Positions 41,069-54,010 of a DNA stretch of 64,000 nt are shown in pieces. This DNA comes from Chromatiales bacterium (GTDB taxonomy: Bacteria > Pseudomonadota > Gammaproteobacteria > Steroidobacterales > GCA-2729495), in assembly GCA_016789885.1 (NCBI GenBank), contig JAEUPZ010000010.1, positions 62,001 to 126,000 of the forward strand, in the 5' to 3' direction. The stretch's first letter is position 1; each line of letters begins with the position of its first letter. The position numbers were made by a program, and so were the translations under genes. Under the pieces are notes generated by a model. It searched no databases. It saw nothing but the letters and a program-made list of their open reading frames with translations, and was not told the DNA's origin.

Positions 41069-41979
41069 GTGCCGGCCCGGGTCCCCGGGTCGCCTGGCGG
41101 CAGGTAGACGGCATCGTCCTGCTCGACAAGCCGGCAGGCCTGACCTCGAACGCGGCGCTCCAGCGCGTCCGGCGGCTCTACGCCGCCCGCAAGGCCGGGC
41201 ACACGGGTAGCCTCGATCCGCTGGCCACCGGGATGCTGCCCCTGTGCTTTGGCGAGGCCACGAAGTTCGCCGGCCACCTGCTCGATGCCGACAAGACCTA
41301 CCGGGTCAGGCTGCGGTTCGGGGTGCAGACGGATACCGGCGACGCCGACGGCGCCGTCACGGGCCGGGGCGAGCGGGAGTCCGTTCCACCGGCTGAACTG
41401 GCCGCGGTGCTCGGCCGGTTCATCGGCGACATCCTGCAGGTACCGCCGATGTTCTCAGCCCTCAAGCAAGGCGGCCGCCGGCTGCACGAGCTGGCCCGGC
41501 GGGGCGAGACCGTCGAGCGGCCGGCCCGGCCGGTCCGGATCCACGAGCTCGCAGTGGTGGCGGCAGACCCGGAGACGCCGGAGCTGCTCGTCCGGTGCAG
41601 CAAGGGCACCTACATCCGTTCCCTGGTCGAGGACCTGGCCGCGGCCCTCGGAACCCTGGCCCATGTTGTTGCGCTGCGGCGCATCGCCGTGGTGCCATTC
41701 GACGCCGCCGCCATGGTGACGCTCGATGAGCTGGGCGACGCCGCGGCCCGGGGTGACCTGGCCAGGTACCTGCTGCCCATCGACGCCGGGCTCGCCGGCT
41801 GGCCCCGCATCAGCCTGTCGTCCGTCGAGGCGGGCCGGCTGCGCACCGGTCAGGCCGTCACGGCCGCGGATGCCGGCGAGGGGCCCGGCCGGCTCTATGG
41901 TCCGGCCGGGGAGTTCCTCGGCGTTGGCGACATCACGGCGGACGGCCGGCTCGTGCCCCGCCGGCTCTGCGCCGCCTAA
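41065..41979 (+). CDS. truB: tRNA pseudouridine-55 synthase
   Basis: TruB makes pseudouridine 55 in the T-loop of most tRNAs. The 304-aa product has the catalytic Asp in HTGSLDPLATGMLPLC (about residues 50-65), the KPAGLTSN N-terminal motif, and the C-terminal PUA-like region from about 250. GTG start in overlap with rbfA. A rpsO promoter candidate lies 38 bases after its stop. Confidence 0.96.
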   Translation: MSAGPGPRVAWRQVDGIVLLDKPAGLTSNAALQRVRRLYAARKAGHTGSLDPLATGMLPLCFGEATKFAGHLLDADKTYRVRLRFGVQTDTGDADGAVTGRGERESVPPAELAAVLGRFIGDILQVPPMFSALKQGGRRLHELARRGETVERPARPVRIHELAVVAADPETPELLVRCSKGTYIRSLVEDLAAALGTLAHVVALRRIAVVPFDAAAMVTLDELGDAAARGDLARYLLPIDAGLAGWPRISLSSVEAGRLRTGQAVTAADAGEGPGRLYGPAGEFLGVGDITADGRLVPRRLCAA

Positions 41980-42016
41980 GTGCCCGGCCACCCTGTAACT
42001 TCGGGTGTCGAACGGG

Positions 42017-42022
42017 TAGAAT
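42017..42022 (+). promoter_or_regulatory. Candidate -10 for rpsO
   Basis: TAGAAT (five of six consensus bases) stands out in the truB-rpsO gap, 52 bases upstream of the rpsO ATG. A TGTAAC sequence at about the -35 position is weak. An rpsO promoter in this gap is known in E. coli. Confidence 0.4.
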
Positions 42023-42074
42023 GCGCCGGCTTTTAATGGCCCAGAACCAAGCAGCGATCCAGGAGTAGGCGAGA

Positions 42075-42344
42075 ATGCCGCAGACGGCCGAGCAGAAGAC
42101 GAAGGTCATTTCCGATCACCAGCGTGGCCCGGCGGACACCGGTTCCCCCGAGGTCCAGGTAGCGCTGCTGTCCGCGCGCATCGAAGAGCTCACCCAGCAT
42201 TTCGCGGTTCACAAGAAGGACCACCACTCCCGTCAGGGCCTCCTGCGCCTGGTGAACCAGCGCCGCAAGCTCCTCGACTATCTCCGCAGCCGCGACGGTG
42301 CCCGTTACCAGGCGCTGATCCAGCGCCTCGGCCTGCGCCGCTGA
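42075..42344 (+). CDS. rpsO: 30S ribosomal protein S15
   Basis: S15 binds the central domain of 16S rRNA early in 30S assembly. The 89-aa product is identical in length to E. coli S15. It has the conserved [25 protein letters not shown] and the four-helix fold implied by [21 protein letters not shown]. An AGGAG site lies 8 bases upstream. In E. coli S15 represses its own mRNA via a pseudoknot, but no equivalent was proved here. Confidence 0.98.
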   Translation: MPQTAEQKTKVISDHQRGPADTGSPEVQVALLSARIEELTQHFAVHKKDHHSRQGLLRLVNQRRKLLDYLRSRDGARYQALIQRLGLRR

Positions 42345-42425
42345 GCGCACCGGGCCGCGCCGCCGGGATCTGCCCGGCTTCCCGCCGGGCCGGCGATTCC
42401 GTCGGCCAGTCACGTCGCCGCATCC

Positions 42426-42454
42426 GGCGGCCGGCCTCCGGGCCGGCCGCCTTT
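42426..42454 (+). terminator. GC-rich hairpin in the rpsO-pnp gap
   Basis: An 11-bp perfect stem (GGCGGCCGGCC/GGCCGGCCGCC) with a 4-base loop is followed by TTT. It matches the position of the partial rpsO terminator in E. coli, where an RNase III hairpin controlling PNPase also lies in this gap. Confidence 0.65.
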
Positions 42455-42458
42455 CCGG

Positions 42459-42486
42459 TTTCAGTAGTTCAATTTCAGTAGTTCAA
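42459..42486. repeat. Perfect 14-base tandem duplication before pnp
   Basis: TTTCAGTAGTTCAA occurs twice back to back (42459-42472 and 42473-42486), in an AT-rich island just upstream of the pnp ribosome-binding site. It is the only such AT-rich repeat I noticed in this GC-rich operon. It may be a recent duplication or an RNA-binding target. Confidence 0.7.
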
Positions 42487-42503
42487 AGGCAAGGAAACAA
42501 CAC

Positions 42504-44588
<2,085 letters not shown>

Positions 44589-44644
44589 TGACCGCTACCG
44601 GTGGCGGCCCGGAACCCGGGCCGGCACTTCCGGGGATAGAACGA

Positions 44645-44679
44645 GCGCCCCGGCTGCCTGGCAGCCGGGGCGCTTTTTT
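44645..44679. terminator. Strong intrinsic terminator after pnp (bidirectional)
   Basis: A 13-bp GC-rich stem with a 3-base loop (44645-44673) is followed by six T residues and C. It lies 56 bases after pnp and just before the convergent end of the PhaR-like gene. A 3'-end complement GAAAG/AAAAAAG on the other strand makes it usable in both directions. It closes the tRNA-fMet to pnp operon. Confidence 0.9.
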
Positions 44680-44684
44680 CTTTC

Positions 44685-45056
44685 TCAGTTGGCGGTGGCG
44701 GCGACGCCCATCGTCGCGGGGCCGTTGCTGCTACGGGCCGGTCCCTGCTGCAGGGCCGTGGCCAGCGCCCGGTCGAGCCGGGCCGGCAGGTCGGAGTCGG
44801 CGCCGCCGGCGGCCAGCCGGATCAGCCCGGACAGGAACGACGGTGACAGCAGCGGCGCGCCGGCCCGATGGCCTTCGGCGATGATCTGCAGCAGCACCGG
44901 CGTCGTGATGTCGTGGCCAGTGGCCTGTTCCACGACCTTGAGCTGAACGCCTTTCGTGACCAGCTCGCGCAGGTCGTCGAGGTTCACATAGCGGCTCTGG
45001 GTGGTGTCGTAAAGCCGGCGGTTGACGTACTTCCGTATAAGCCTGTGCTCACTCAT
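44685..45056 (-). CDS. PHA/PHB accumulation regulator (PhaR-like) DNA-binding protein
   Basis: The 123-aa product begins SEHRLIRKYVNRRLYDTTQSRYVNLDDLRELV, then KGVQLKVVEQATGHDITTPVLLQIIAEG. That is the DNA-binding N-terminal domain of polyhydroxyalkanoate-synthesis repressors (PhaR/PhbF). The ATG at 45056 has AAGGA upstream. An upstream in-frame ATG would add non-conserved residues. It ends with a short Ala-rich tail instead of the longer C-terminal domain of classical PhaR. No phaC, phaB or phasin gene is nearby, so its target is unknown. It converges on pnp across the terminator. Confidence 0.85.
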   Translation of the reverse strand: MSEHRLIRKYVNRRLYDTTQSRYVNLDDLRELVTKGVQLKVVEQATGHDITTPVLLQIIAEGHRAGAPLLSPSFLSGLIRLAAGGADSDLPARLDRALATALQQGPARSSNGPATMGVAATAN

Positions 45057-45277
45057 GGCCCTGTCCTTGTTGCGGTGTAAGCGGCTGCCCTGAAGCTGCA
45101 TGCCGGCGTCAGCCCGCGCCGGCAACAACCCATAGACCAAGTCCAACGGGTTTAGTTCGCGGCGCAGCTTTGGATTCGCTGGGGCGCCCGGGAACGCCGC
45201 AAAGCGGCAGAAGGGCCATGCCCGTGGGGCCTCGCCCATCTCTGGATGGCCGGGGTGGCTGCCGTGGGCGGGTGCCG

Positions 45278-45298
45278 CCCGCCGGCCCTTCGGGCGGG
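45278..45298 (-). terminator. GC-rich hairpin after dksA
   Basis: Arms CCCGCC (45278-45283) and GGCGGG (45293-45298) flank a 9-base loop directly after the dksA stop on the minus strand. There is no T-run, so termination is uncertain. The remainder of 45057-45277 shows no gene. Confidence 0.4.
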
Positions 45299-45300
45299 GA

Positions 45301-46164
45301 TCAGCGGAAGCGGTCGTCCCGTTCGCCGTACTGTCGCTCGGCCAGCTCGCGGCGCTCCTGGGCCTCGAGGCTCAGCGTGGCGACCGGGCGCGCCTCCAGG
45401 CGCTTCAGGCCGATCTCTTCGCCGGTTTCCTCGCAATAGCCGTAGCTGCCGTCGTCGATCCGCTCGAGAGCCGAGTCGATCTTCTTCAGCAGCTTGCGTT
45501 CGCGGTCGCGCGTCCGGAGCTCGAGGCCGAACTCCGACTCCTGCGTGGCCCGGTCGTTCGGGTCGGGGAAGTTGCTCGCCTCGTCCTGCATGTGGTGCAC
45601 GGTACGGTCGACTTCTTCCATCAGCTCGCGCTTCCAGGCCAGCAGTATCTGGCGGAAGTGCTCGAGCTGACGCTCATTCATATAGATCTCGCCCGGAGTG
45701 GGCTGGTAGGGGGGGATGCCGTGAATCAATGTGCTGCTGCTGCCATTCGGTTCGGGAGCCCCCGGGCGCGTCGGGCGGCGGGCAGCCGGGGCGGGAGCCG
45801 CCGGCCGGCTCGCCGGCGGCGGCGCCTTGCGTGAGGGTGTGGTGTCCTTGGTCGCTGCCTTGGCCGGGGGCGCCTTGGTGGCCGCGGCCTTCGCCGGCGC
45901 GGGCCGGCTCGCCGGGGCCTTGGCGGCGGGCTTCGCGGTCGGCCGGGCGGCCTTGGCCGGCTTGGCCGGACGACTGGCTGGTGCTGCCGCAGCCTTGCGG
46001 GCTGCCGTGGCCCTGGCGGGTGCCGCCTTGGCCGGCCGGCTCGCTTTGGCCGCTGAGGGCTTGCGCGCCGGAGCCTTGGCTGGGCGGGACGAAGCCGGCC
46101 GGGCAGCGGTCTTCTTGCTGCCGGACGCCGGTGCCTTGCGGGAAGCTCGCGGGCTCGATGCCAT
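45301..46164 (-). CDS. dksA: DksA-family RNA polymerase-binding protein with long N-terminal extension
   Basis: DksA binds in the RNA polymerase secondary channel and cooperates with ppGpp. Residues about 1-135 are an Ala/Lys/Pro/Arg-rich, histone-H1-like extension with many KAAA and RPAK repeats, likely disordered or nucleic-acid binding. About 155-287 is the DksA domain: coiled coil with FPDPNDRATQESEFGLELRTRDRERKLLKKIDSAL, and a degenerate zinc finger GYCEETGEEIGLKRLEARPVATLSLEAQERRE. That finger retains only one Cys (Cys244), the other three being Thr, Ser and Ala. Such single-Cys DksAs occur in other proteobacteria. A perfect TATAAT lies upstream. Confidence 0.93.
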   Translation of the reverse strand: MASSPRASRKAPASGSKKTAARPASSRPAKAPARKPSAAKASRPAKAAPARATAARKAAAAPASRPAKPAKAARPTAKPAAKAPASRPAPAKAAATKAPPAKAATKDTTPSRKAPPPASRPAAPAPAARRPTRPGAPEPNGSSSTLIHGIPPYQPTPGEIYMNERQLEHFRQILLAWKRELMEEVDRTVHHMQDEASNFPDPNDRATQESEFGLELRTRDRERKLLKKIDSALERIDDGSYGYCEETGEEIGLKRLEARPVATLSLEAQERRELAERQYGERDDRFR

Positions 46165-46201
46165 ATCCGAACGACCTGACCCGGGTGTAAGGAAGCGCGG
46201 G

Positions 46202-46229
46202 ATTATACATACCGCTGCCCCGCGGTGAA
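46202..46229 (-). promoter_or_regulatory. dksA promoter
   Basis: Read on the minus strand, a consensus TATAAT (46202-46207) lies 16 bases downstream of TTCACC (46224-46229, four of six consensus). It predicts a start near 46195 and a leader of about 30 bases to the ATG at 46164. This is one of the best promoter matches in the window. Confidence 0.65.
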
Positions 46230-46260
46230 GGGTGCCCCGGGAAAGGGGTAGTGCCTTGGG

Positions 46261-46677
46261 TCAGGCCCCGGGTCCGCTGGCCAGCACGACCGGTGGGGCC
46301 GGGTTCCAGCCGGGCGCCCGGTGCTCCACGCAGACGGTGGTGTAGATGCCGCCCCGGACGTTGAAGACGCCCGTCAGCCGCATGAAACGGGGTGCCGTGG
46401 CGGCCGCCAGGTCGCCCAGGATGCGGTTGGTCACGGCCTCGTGGAAATGCCCCTGGTCGCGGAAGGACCAGACGTACATCTTCAACGATTTGAGTTCGAT
46501 ACAGGCCCTATCCGGAACATACTCGAGCAGCAGCTCCGCGAAGTCCGGCTGGCCCGTGCGCGGGCACAGGCAGGTGAACTCGGGGATCCGCATCCGGATC
46601 GCGTAGTCGCGGTCCGGCGAAGGGTTCGGGAATGTCTCGAGCCGCGCAGATTGCGGCGGCACATCGGCTTGGGTCAC
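46261..46677 (-). CDS. queF: NADPH-dependent 7-cyano-7-deazaguanine reductase (QueF)
   Basis: QueF reduces preQ0 to preQ1 in queuosine tRNA-modification synthesis. The 138-aa product is the short, unimodular type. It has the catalytic Cys in [21 protein letters not shown] (about residues 34-54) with the Asp in GQPDF, and the NADPH-binding motif [21 protein letters not shown]. coli has a long bimodular QueF, so this is a lineage difference. Its start faces smc across a 204-base gap. Confidence 0.95.
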   Translation of the reverse strand: MTQADVPPQSARLETFPNPSPDRDYAIRMRIPEFTCLCPRTGQPDFAELLLEYVPDRACIELKSLKMYVWSFRDQGHFHEAVTNRILGDLAAATAPRFMRLTGVFNVRGGIYTTVCVEHRAPGWNPAPPVVLASGPGA

Positions 46678-46761
46678 GCAGAGGATCCTGCATCTGGGGT
46701 GGCCGGCCGCGGTGTGCGGTCCGTGCGAATTACTCTACACTACGGGCCCAGCGCGATGCAT

Positions 46762-46777
46762 GCGGGCTCCTGCCCGC
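46762..46777 (+). other. Short GC hairpin in the queF-smc gap
   Basis: A perfect 6-bp GCGGGC/GCCCGC hairpin with a TCCT loop lies 105 bases upstream of smc. The rest of 46678-46881 shows no gene. An AT-rich segment at about 46725-46745 may hold divergent promoters for queF and smc, but no hexamer pair is convincing. Confidence 0.3.
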
Positions 46778-46881
46778 ACCGGTGGCCGGGTTTCCACGGC
46801 GTCGCGTGGGGAGGGGCAGCCTTCGGGCCGCGCAGCCCGGCACTCCGATCCATCCAACGCCTGCAGGAACCCAGCTGACCT

Positions 46882-49800
46882 ATGCGGCTAAGCAAGATCA
46901 AGCTCGCCGGCTTCAAGTCGTTCGTCGATCCGACCACGGTGAACCTGCCCGGCAACCTGTCGGGCATCGTCGGCCCCAACGGCTGCGGCAAGTCCAACGT
47001 CATCGACGCGGTCCGGTGGGTCATGGGCGAGACGTCGGCGCGCAACCTGCGCGGCGACTCGATGGACGACGTCATCTTCAACGGCTCGGGCACCCGCAAG
47101 CCGGTGGGCTCGGCCTCCGTCGAGCTCTTCTTCGACAACTCCTCGGGCACCATCGGGGGCCAGTTCGCGAGCTACGCCGAGATCTCGATCCGGCGCACGG
47201 TCAGCCGCGACGGGCAGTCGCAGTACTTCCTCAACAACGTCCGCTGCCGCCGCAAGGACATCACGAACCTCTTCCTCGGCACGGGTCTCGGTCCCCGCAG
47301 CTACGCGATCATCGAGCAGGGCATGGTGTCGCGCCTCGTCGAGGCGCGCCCCGAGGACCTGCGCATCTACATCGAAGAGGCCGCCGGCATCTCCAAGTAC
47401 AAGGAGCGCCGCCGCGAGACCGAGAACCGCATGCAGCACACGCGGGACAACCTCGCCCGCCTGAACGACCTGCGTGACGAGGTCGAGAAGCAGATCCGCC
47501 ACCTGCAGCGCCAGGCGCAGGTCGCCGAGAAGTACCGCGGCCTCAAGCAGCAGGAGCGCGACGTCGAGGCCGAGCTGCTGGCCATCCGGCTCGGCGAGAT
47601 CGACCGGTTGCTGGCGGCCGACCGTCTCGACCTCGGGTCGCAGCAGACCGAGCTCGAGGCCATCGTGGCCGGCCAGCGCCAGGCCGAGGCCGACATCGAG
47701 CGGGCCCGTGCCGCCCACGTCGAGGCCAGCGACGCCTTCACCACCGCCCAGGCCGCCTACTACGCGCTGCAGAGCGAGATCTCGCGGCTCGAGCAGGCCC
47801 TGGCCCACGGCCGTGAACTCCGTGACCGCCAGCAGCAGGACCTCGACTCGTCCACGATCCAGCTCGACGCCATGACGGCCGAGATCGAGCGTGACCAGGC
47901 TGCCCTCGAGGCGTCGACGGCCGCCCTCGCCGGCTTCGAGCCGCAGCTGGCGGCGGCCCGCGAGGCGCAGCAGGTTTCGGCCGGGGAGCTCGCGCGCCTC
48001 GAGGCGGCCCTCGACGCGTGGCAGGAGCGCTGGACCGAGTTCAACCTCGACGTCAAGGAGCAGCAGCAGCAGCAGCAGCTGGCCGAGACGCGCCGTGGCC
48101 ACCTGCAGTCCAACCGCGAGCGGCTGGCGCGCCGCGCCGAGGCCATGGACGCCGAGCGCGCCGGCATTGCCCTGGCGGACATCGAGGCCCGCCTGGCGGC
48201 CCAGCTGGGGGACCAGGAGTCCGCCTCGGCCGGCGTCGCCGGCGAGCGCGAGCGTCTCGCCGCGGTGACCGGCGAACTCGGTACGCGCCGCAGTGCCGAG
48301 CAGCAGGTGTCGGCAGCCATCGAGAACCTGAGGGGCTCCCTCGAGTCCCGCCGTGGCCGGCTGCAGACGCTGGAAGCCGTGCAGGGTGCCGCCCTCGGCA
48401 ACCAGGAGGCCGTGCTCGGCGGCTGGCTCTCGGGCCAGGACTTCGGCGAGCGCGACCGTCTGGTCCACTCCCTCGAAGTCGAGGCCGGGTGGGAGCGGGC
48501 CGTCGAGACCGTGCTTGGCGACTTCCTGCAGGCCTTCCTCGTGCCGGCCTCGTCGGACTGTGCGGGCAACCTGCCGGATACGACGGTGGCCCTGGTCGAC
48601 CGCGGTGCGCCGGGTCGTCCGCCCCGGCCCGGCACGCTGGCCGCGCGGCTGGGCAACGCCGGCGCGCTGCAGGACCTGCTCGAGAGCGTCGTGGCGGCCA
48701 CCACGCTGGACGAGGCGCTGGCCCTTCGCGGGTCGCTGGCCGCCGGCCAGTCGGTCATCACGCCGGACGGTGTCTGGCTGGGGCCGGGCTGGGTCCGCAT
48801 CAGCCGCAGCCAGCGCTATGGCGGCGTCATCGCCCGCGAGCACGAGATCCGTGCGCTGTCGGGCGAAGTGGCCACCGCCGAGGCGGAGCTGGCGGACCTC
48901 GCAGCCCGCCGCGTCGCCGAGCGCCAGCGCATCGTCGAACTCGAGGCCGAGCAGCGCGACTGCCAGGCCCGGGTGGCCGCCGCCGAGCGCCGCAGCGTAG
49001 AGACCGCCGGCGCGGCCCAGCAGCTGCGCCAGGAGCTCGCCCGGGCCCAGTCCCGGCTGGCGGCCCTGGCCGACGAGTGGCAGGCCGTGCAGGGCGAGCT
49101 GGCCGGCCTCGACGAGTCACTGGTCACCAACGCTGCCGACCATGAGGCCGCCAGCAGCCGGCTGGCGGCGCTCGAGGGCCAGCGGGAAGCCTACAAGGCC
49201 GAGCAGGAGCAGCTGCTCGGTGCCTACAACGCCGCGCGCGAGCAGGCTGACCGCGACCAGGCGGCCATCGCCGCCCTCACGGTCGAGTACGAGTCCCGGC
49301 GCGCCACCCACGACGGTGCGGCCCGGGCCCTCGAGCGCGTGCTCGCCCAGCGCGGGCAAGTGACTGCCCGGATCACGTCGCTGCAGGCCGGGATCGAGGC
49401 GGCGGCGGCCCCGCTGGCCGCAACGTCCACCGAGCTCGACGCCCAGCTCGCGCGCCAGGCCGAAGTGCAGCAGGAGCAGACCCGCAAGCGGGAGGCCCTG
49501 GAGGCGCTGGAGATCGAAGTCCGTTCAGCCGAGGCCCGGCGCCACGACGGCGAGCGCAAGGCTGCGGCCCGGCGCGAGGCGGTCGACGCGCTGCGCCTGC
49601 GTGTGCGCGAGGCCGAGATCCGCCGCGAGGCGCTGGCCGAGCGGATGGCTGCCACCGGCTGCACGCTGGCCGAGGTGAAGCCCCGGCTGCCGGCCGATGC
49701 CGACGCCACCCAGTGGGACAGCCGTCTGGCGGCGCTGCGGGCCTCGATCGAGAAGCTGGGTTCCATCAACCTCGCGGCCATCGACGAGTTCGCCGAGCAG

Positions 49801-50370
49801 ACGGAGCGCAAGACCTACCTCGACGCCCAGTACGCCGACCTCGCCGCGGCGCTGGAGACCCTCGAGCAGGCGATCCGCAAGATCGACCGTGAGACGCGCA
49901 CGCGCTTCCAGGAGACCTTCGAGAACATCAACAGCGGCCTCCAGCGGCTGTTCCCGCGGCTCTTCGGCGGCGGCCACGCCTACCTGTCCCTCGAGGGTGA
50001 CGAGGTGCTGAGCGCCGGCGTGACACTGATGGCCCGCCCGCCCGGCAAGCGCAACAGCCACATCCACCTGCTGTCGGGCGGCGAGAAGGCACTCACGGCC
50101 GTGGCGCTGATCTTCTCGATCTTCGAGCTGAACCCGGCGCCGTTCTGCCTGCTCGACGAGGTGGACGCCCCATTGGACGAGGCGAACGTCGGCCGCTTCT
50201 CCGAGATCGTCCGCGACATGTCGCAGAGGGTGCAGTTCATCGTCATCACGCACAACAAGACGACCATGGAGATGCTCGGCCAGCTGACCGGCGTCACGAT
50301 GAACGAGCCGGGCGTTTCGCGCCTCGTCTCGGTGGACATCGACGAGGCGGTGAAGCTGGCCGCCGTGTGA
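46882..50370 (+). CDS. smc: Chromosome segregation protein SMC
   Basis: SMC is the ATP-driven condensin motor of chromosome organisation. The 1162-aa product has the N-terminal Walker A (GPNGCGKSNVIDAVRW, about residues 32-47), long coiled coils (about 170-500 and 660-960), a central hinge (about 510-640), and the C-terminal ABC signature LLSGGEKALTAVALIF with Walker B PFCLLDEVDAPLDE. The ATG at 46882 begins MRLSKIKLAGFKSF, as expected. E. coli uses MukB instead, so an smc-zipA-ligA order fits Pseudomonas/Xanthomonas-like lineages. Confidence 0.98.
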   Translation: MRLSKIKLAGFKSFVDPTTVNLPGNLSGIVGPNGCGKSNVIDAVRWVMGETSARNLRGDSMDDVIFNGSGTRKPVGSASVELFFDNSSGTIGGQFASYAEISIRRTVSRDGQSQYFLNNVRCRRKDITNLFLGTGLGPRSYAIIEQGMVSRLVEARPEDLRIYIEEAAGISKYKERRRETENRMQHTRDNLARLNDLRDEVEKQIRHLQRQAQVAEKYRGLKQQERDVEAELLAIRLGEIDRLLAADRLDLGSQQTELEAIVAGQRQAEADIERARAAHVEASDAFTTAQAAYYALQSEISRLEQALAHGRELRDRQQQDLDSSTIQLDAMTAEIERDQAALEASTAALAGFEPQLAAAREAQQVSAGELARLEAALDAWQERWTEFNLDVKEQQQQQQLAETRRGHLQSNRERLARRAEAMDAERAGIALADIEARLAAQLGDQESASAGVAGERERLAAVTGELGTRRSAEQQVSAAIENLRGSLESRRGRLQTLEAVQGAALGNQEAVLGGWLSGQDFGERDRLVHSLEVEAGWERAVETVLGDFLQAFLVPASSDCAGNLPDTTVALVDRGAPGRPPRPGTLAARLGNAGALQDLLESVVAATTLDEALALRGSLAAGQSVITPDGVWLGPGWVRISRSQRYGGVIAREHEIRALSGEVATAEAELADLAARRVAERQRIVELEAEQRDCQARVAAAERRSVETAGAAQQLRQELARAQSRLAALADEWQAVQGELAGLDESLVTNAADHEAASSRLAALEGQREAYKAEQEQLLGAYNAAREQADRDQAAIAALTVEYESRRATHDGAARALERVLAQRGQVTARITSLQAGIEAAAAPLAATSTELDAQLARQAEVQQEQTRKREALEALEIEVRSAEARRHDGERKAAARREAVDALRLRVREAEIRREALAERMAATGCTLAEVKPRLPADADATQWDSRLAALRASIEKLGSINLAAIDEFAEQTERKTYLDAQYADLAAALETLEQAIRKIDRETRTRFQETFENINSGLQRLFPRLFGGGHAYLSLEGDEVLSAGVTLMARPPGKRNSHIHLLSGGEKALTAVALIFSIFELNPAPFCLLDEVDAPLDEANVGRFSEIVRDMSQRVQFIVITHNKTTMEMLGQLTGVTMNEPGVSRLVSVDIDEAVKLAAV

Positions 50371-50383
50371 GGCGCCGACGAAC

Positions 50384-53051
<2,668 letters not shown>

Positions 53052-53104
53052 TGCCCGTCGCCGGCAGTTGCCGGTCCCGGGACGTGAACCTATAGTCCCG
53101 ACCG

Positions 53105-53950
53105 ATGGCCACGGCTGACATGGGCGGCGGCGACCCGTCGCGCCTGCGCGCGGCGTTGCTCGGTGCGCTGCGGCCCCTGGCCGCCATGCTGCTGCGCTTC
53201 GGGATCGGCTACCGTGATTTCGCCGAGGTGGCCAAGGCCGCCTTCGTCGACGCGGCCACGGCCGAGTTCGGCGTCCGCGGGCGGCCCACCAACATCTCCC
53301 GGGTTGCCGCCATGACCGGTCTCACGCGCAAGGAGGTCCGGCGCCTCCGCTCCCTCGCGGCCGCCGGGACGACCACGGGCCCCGGCACGGTACCGGCCGA
53401 CGTGCTCCACCGCTGGCACACGGATCCGCGCTATCTCGCGCTCCCCGGGGTTCCCCTCGAACTGCCCTTCGAGGGCCCTGAGCCCTCGTTTGCCGGACTC
53501 GTCCGCGCCTGCGCGGGCGATCTGCCGGCCGGGGCCATACGGGCCGAACTCGTGCGCATCGGTGCGGTTGAGGAAGCGCCCTCGGGTGCCCTGCGGACCA
53601 TCCGTCGCGAGGTCGTCCCTGCGTCGGCCCTGGACGCGATGCTCGAGGGCTTCGCCACCGGACTGCGCCCGGTGACACTGACCGTCGGGTGGAACGCCGC
53701 CGTGGCAGGCGTTGGCGGCCGCCGCCGCTTCCAGCGGTCCGTGACGAGCCGCCACGTCCCGGTGGCCCGGGCGGCCGAGGTCGAGGCCCTGCTCCGCGGG
53801 CGGCTCACCGCCTGGACCGAGGAGGTCGACGACTACCTCGCCGGGGTCGAGCGGTCGCCGGCCGGCGACGACGTGGCCGTCCCGACGGTCACGCTCGGGA
53901 TCGGCATGTACTACTACGAGGAGCCCCGGGCGGGTGGTACTGATCGGTAG
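53105..53950 (+). CDS. DUF6502-like protein of unknown function
   Basis: A 281-aa protein. The N-terminal part resembles, from memory, a helix-turn-helix family known as DUF6502 (LRPLAAMLLRFGIGYRDFAEVAKAAFVDAA, then INISRVAAMTGLTRKEVRRL, with the putative recognition helix at about 73-90). The C-terminal part (FATGLRPVTLTVGWNAAVAG and beyond) is less clear and ends in an acidic/aromatic MYYYEEPR tail. It has no membrane segment. Function is unknown; a DNA-binding regulator is plausible. The ATG at 53105 lies 53 bases after ligA, and the gene ends 60 bases before glgP. Confidence 0.8.
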   Translation: MATADMGGGDPSRLRAALLGALRPLAAMLLRFGIGYRDFAEVAKAAFVDAATAEFGVRGRPTNISRVAAMTGLTRKEVRRLRSLAAAGTTTGPGTVPADVLHRWHTDPRYLALPGVPLELPFEGPEPSFAGLVRACAGDLPAGAIRAELVRIGAVEEAPSGALRTIRREVVPASALDAMLEGFATGLRPVTLTVGWNAAVAGVGGRRRFQRSVTSRHVPVARAAEVEALLRGRLTAWTEEVDDYLAGVERSPAGDDVAVPTVTLGIGMYYYEEPRAGGTDR

Positions 53951-53970
53951 CAGGGGGCTGGGGCGGCGGT

Positions 53971-53976
53971 CATAAT
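53971..53976 (+). promoter_or_regulatory. Candidate -10 for glgP
   Basis: CATAAT (five of six) occurs 35 bases upstream of the glgP ATG in a GC-rich gap. No good -35 was found. The gap (53951-54010) otherwise holds no gene. Confidence 0.3.
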
Positions 53977-54010
53977 CGGCCCTTCCCAGCTTTCCGGTCC
54001 TGCGCACCCG

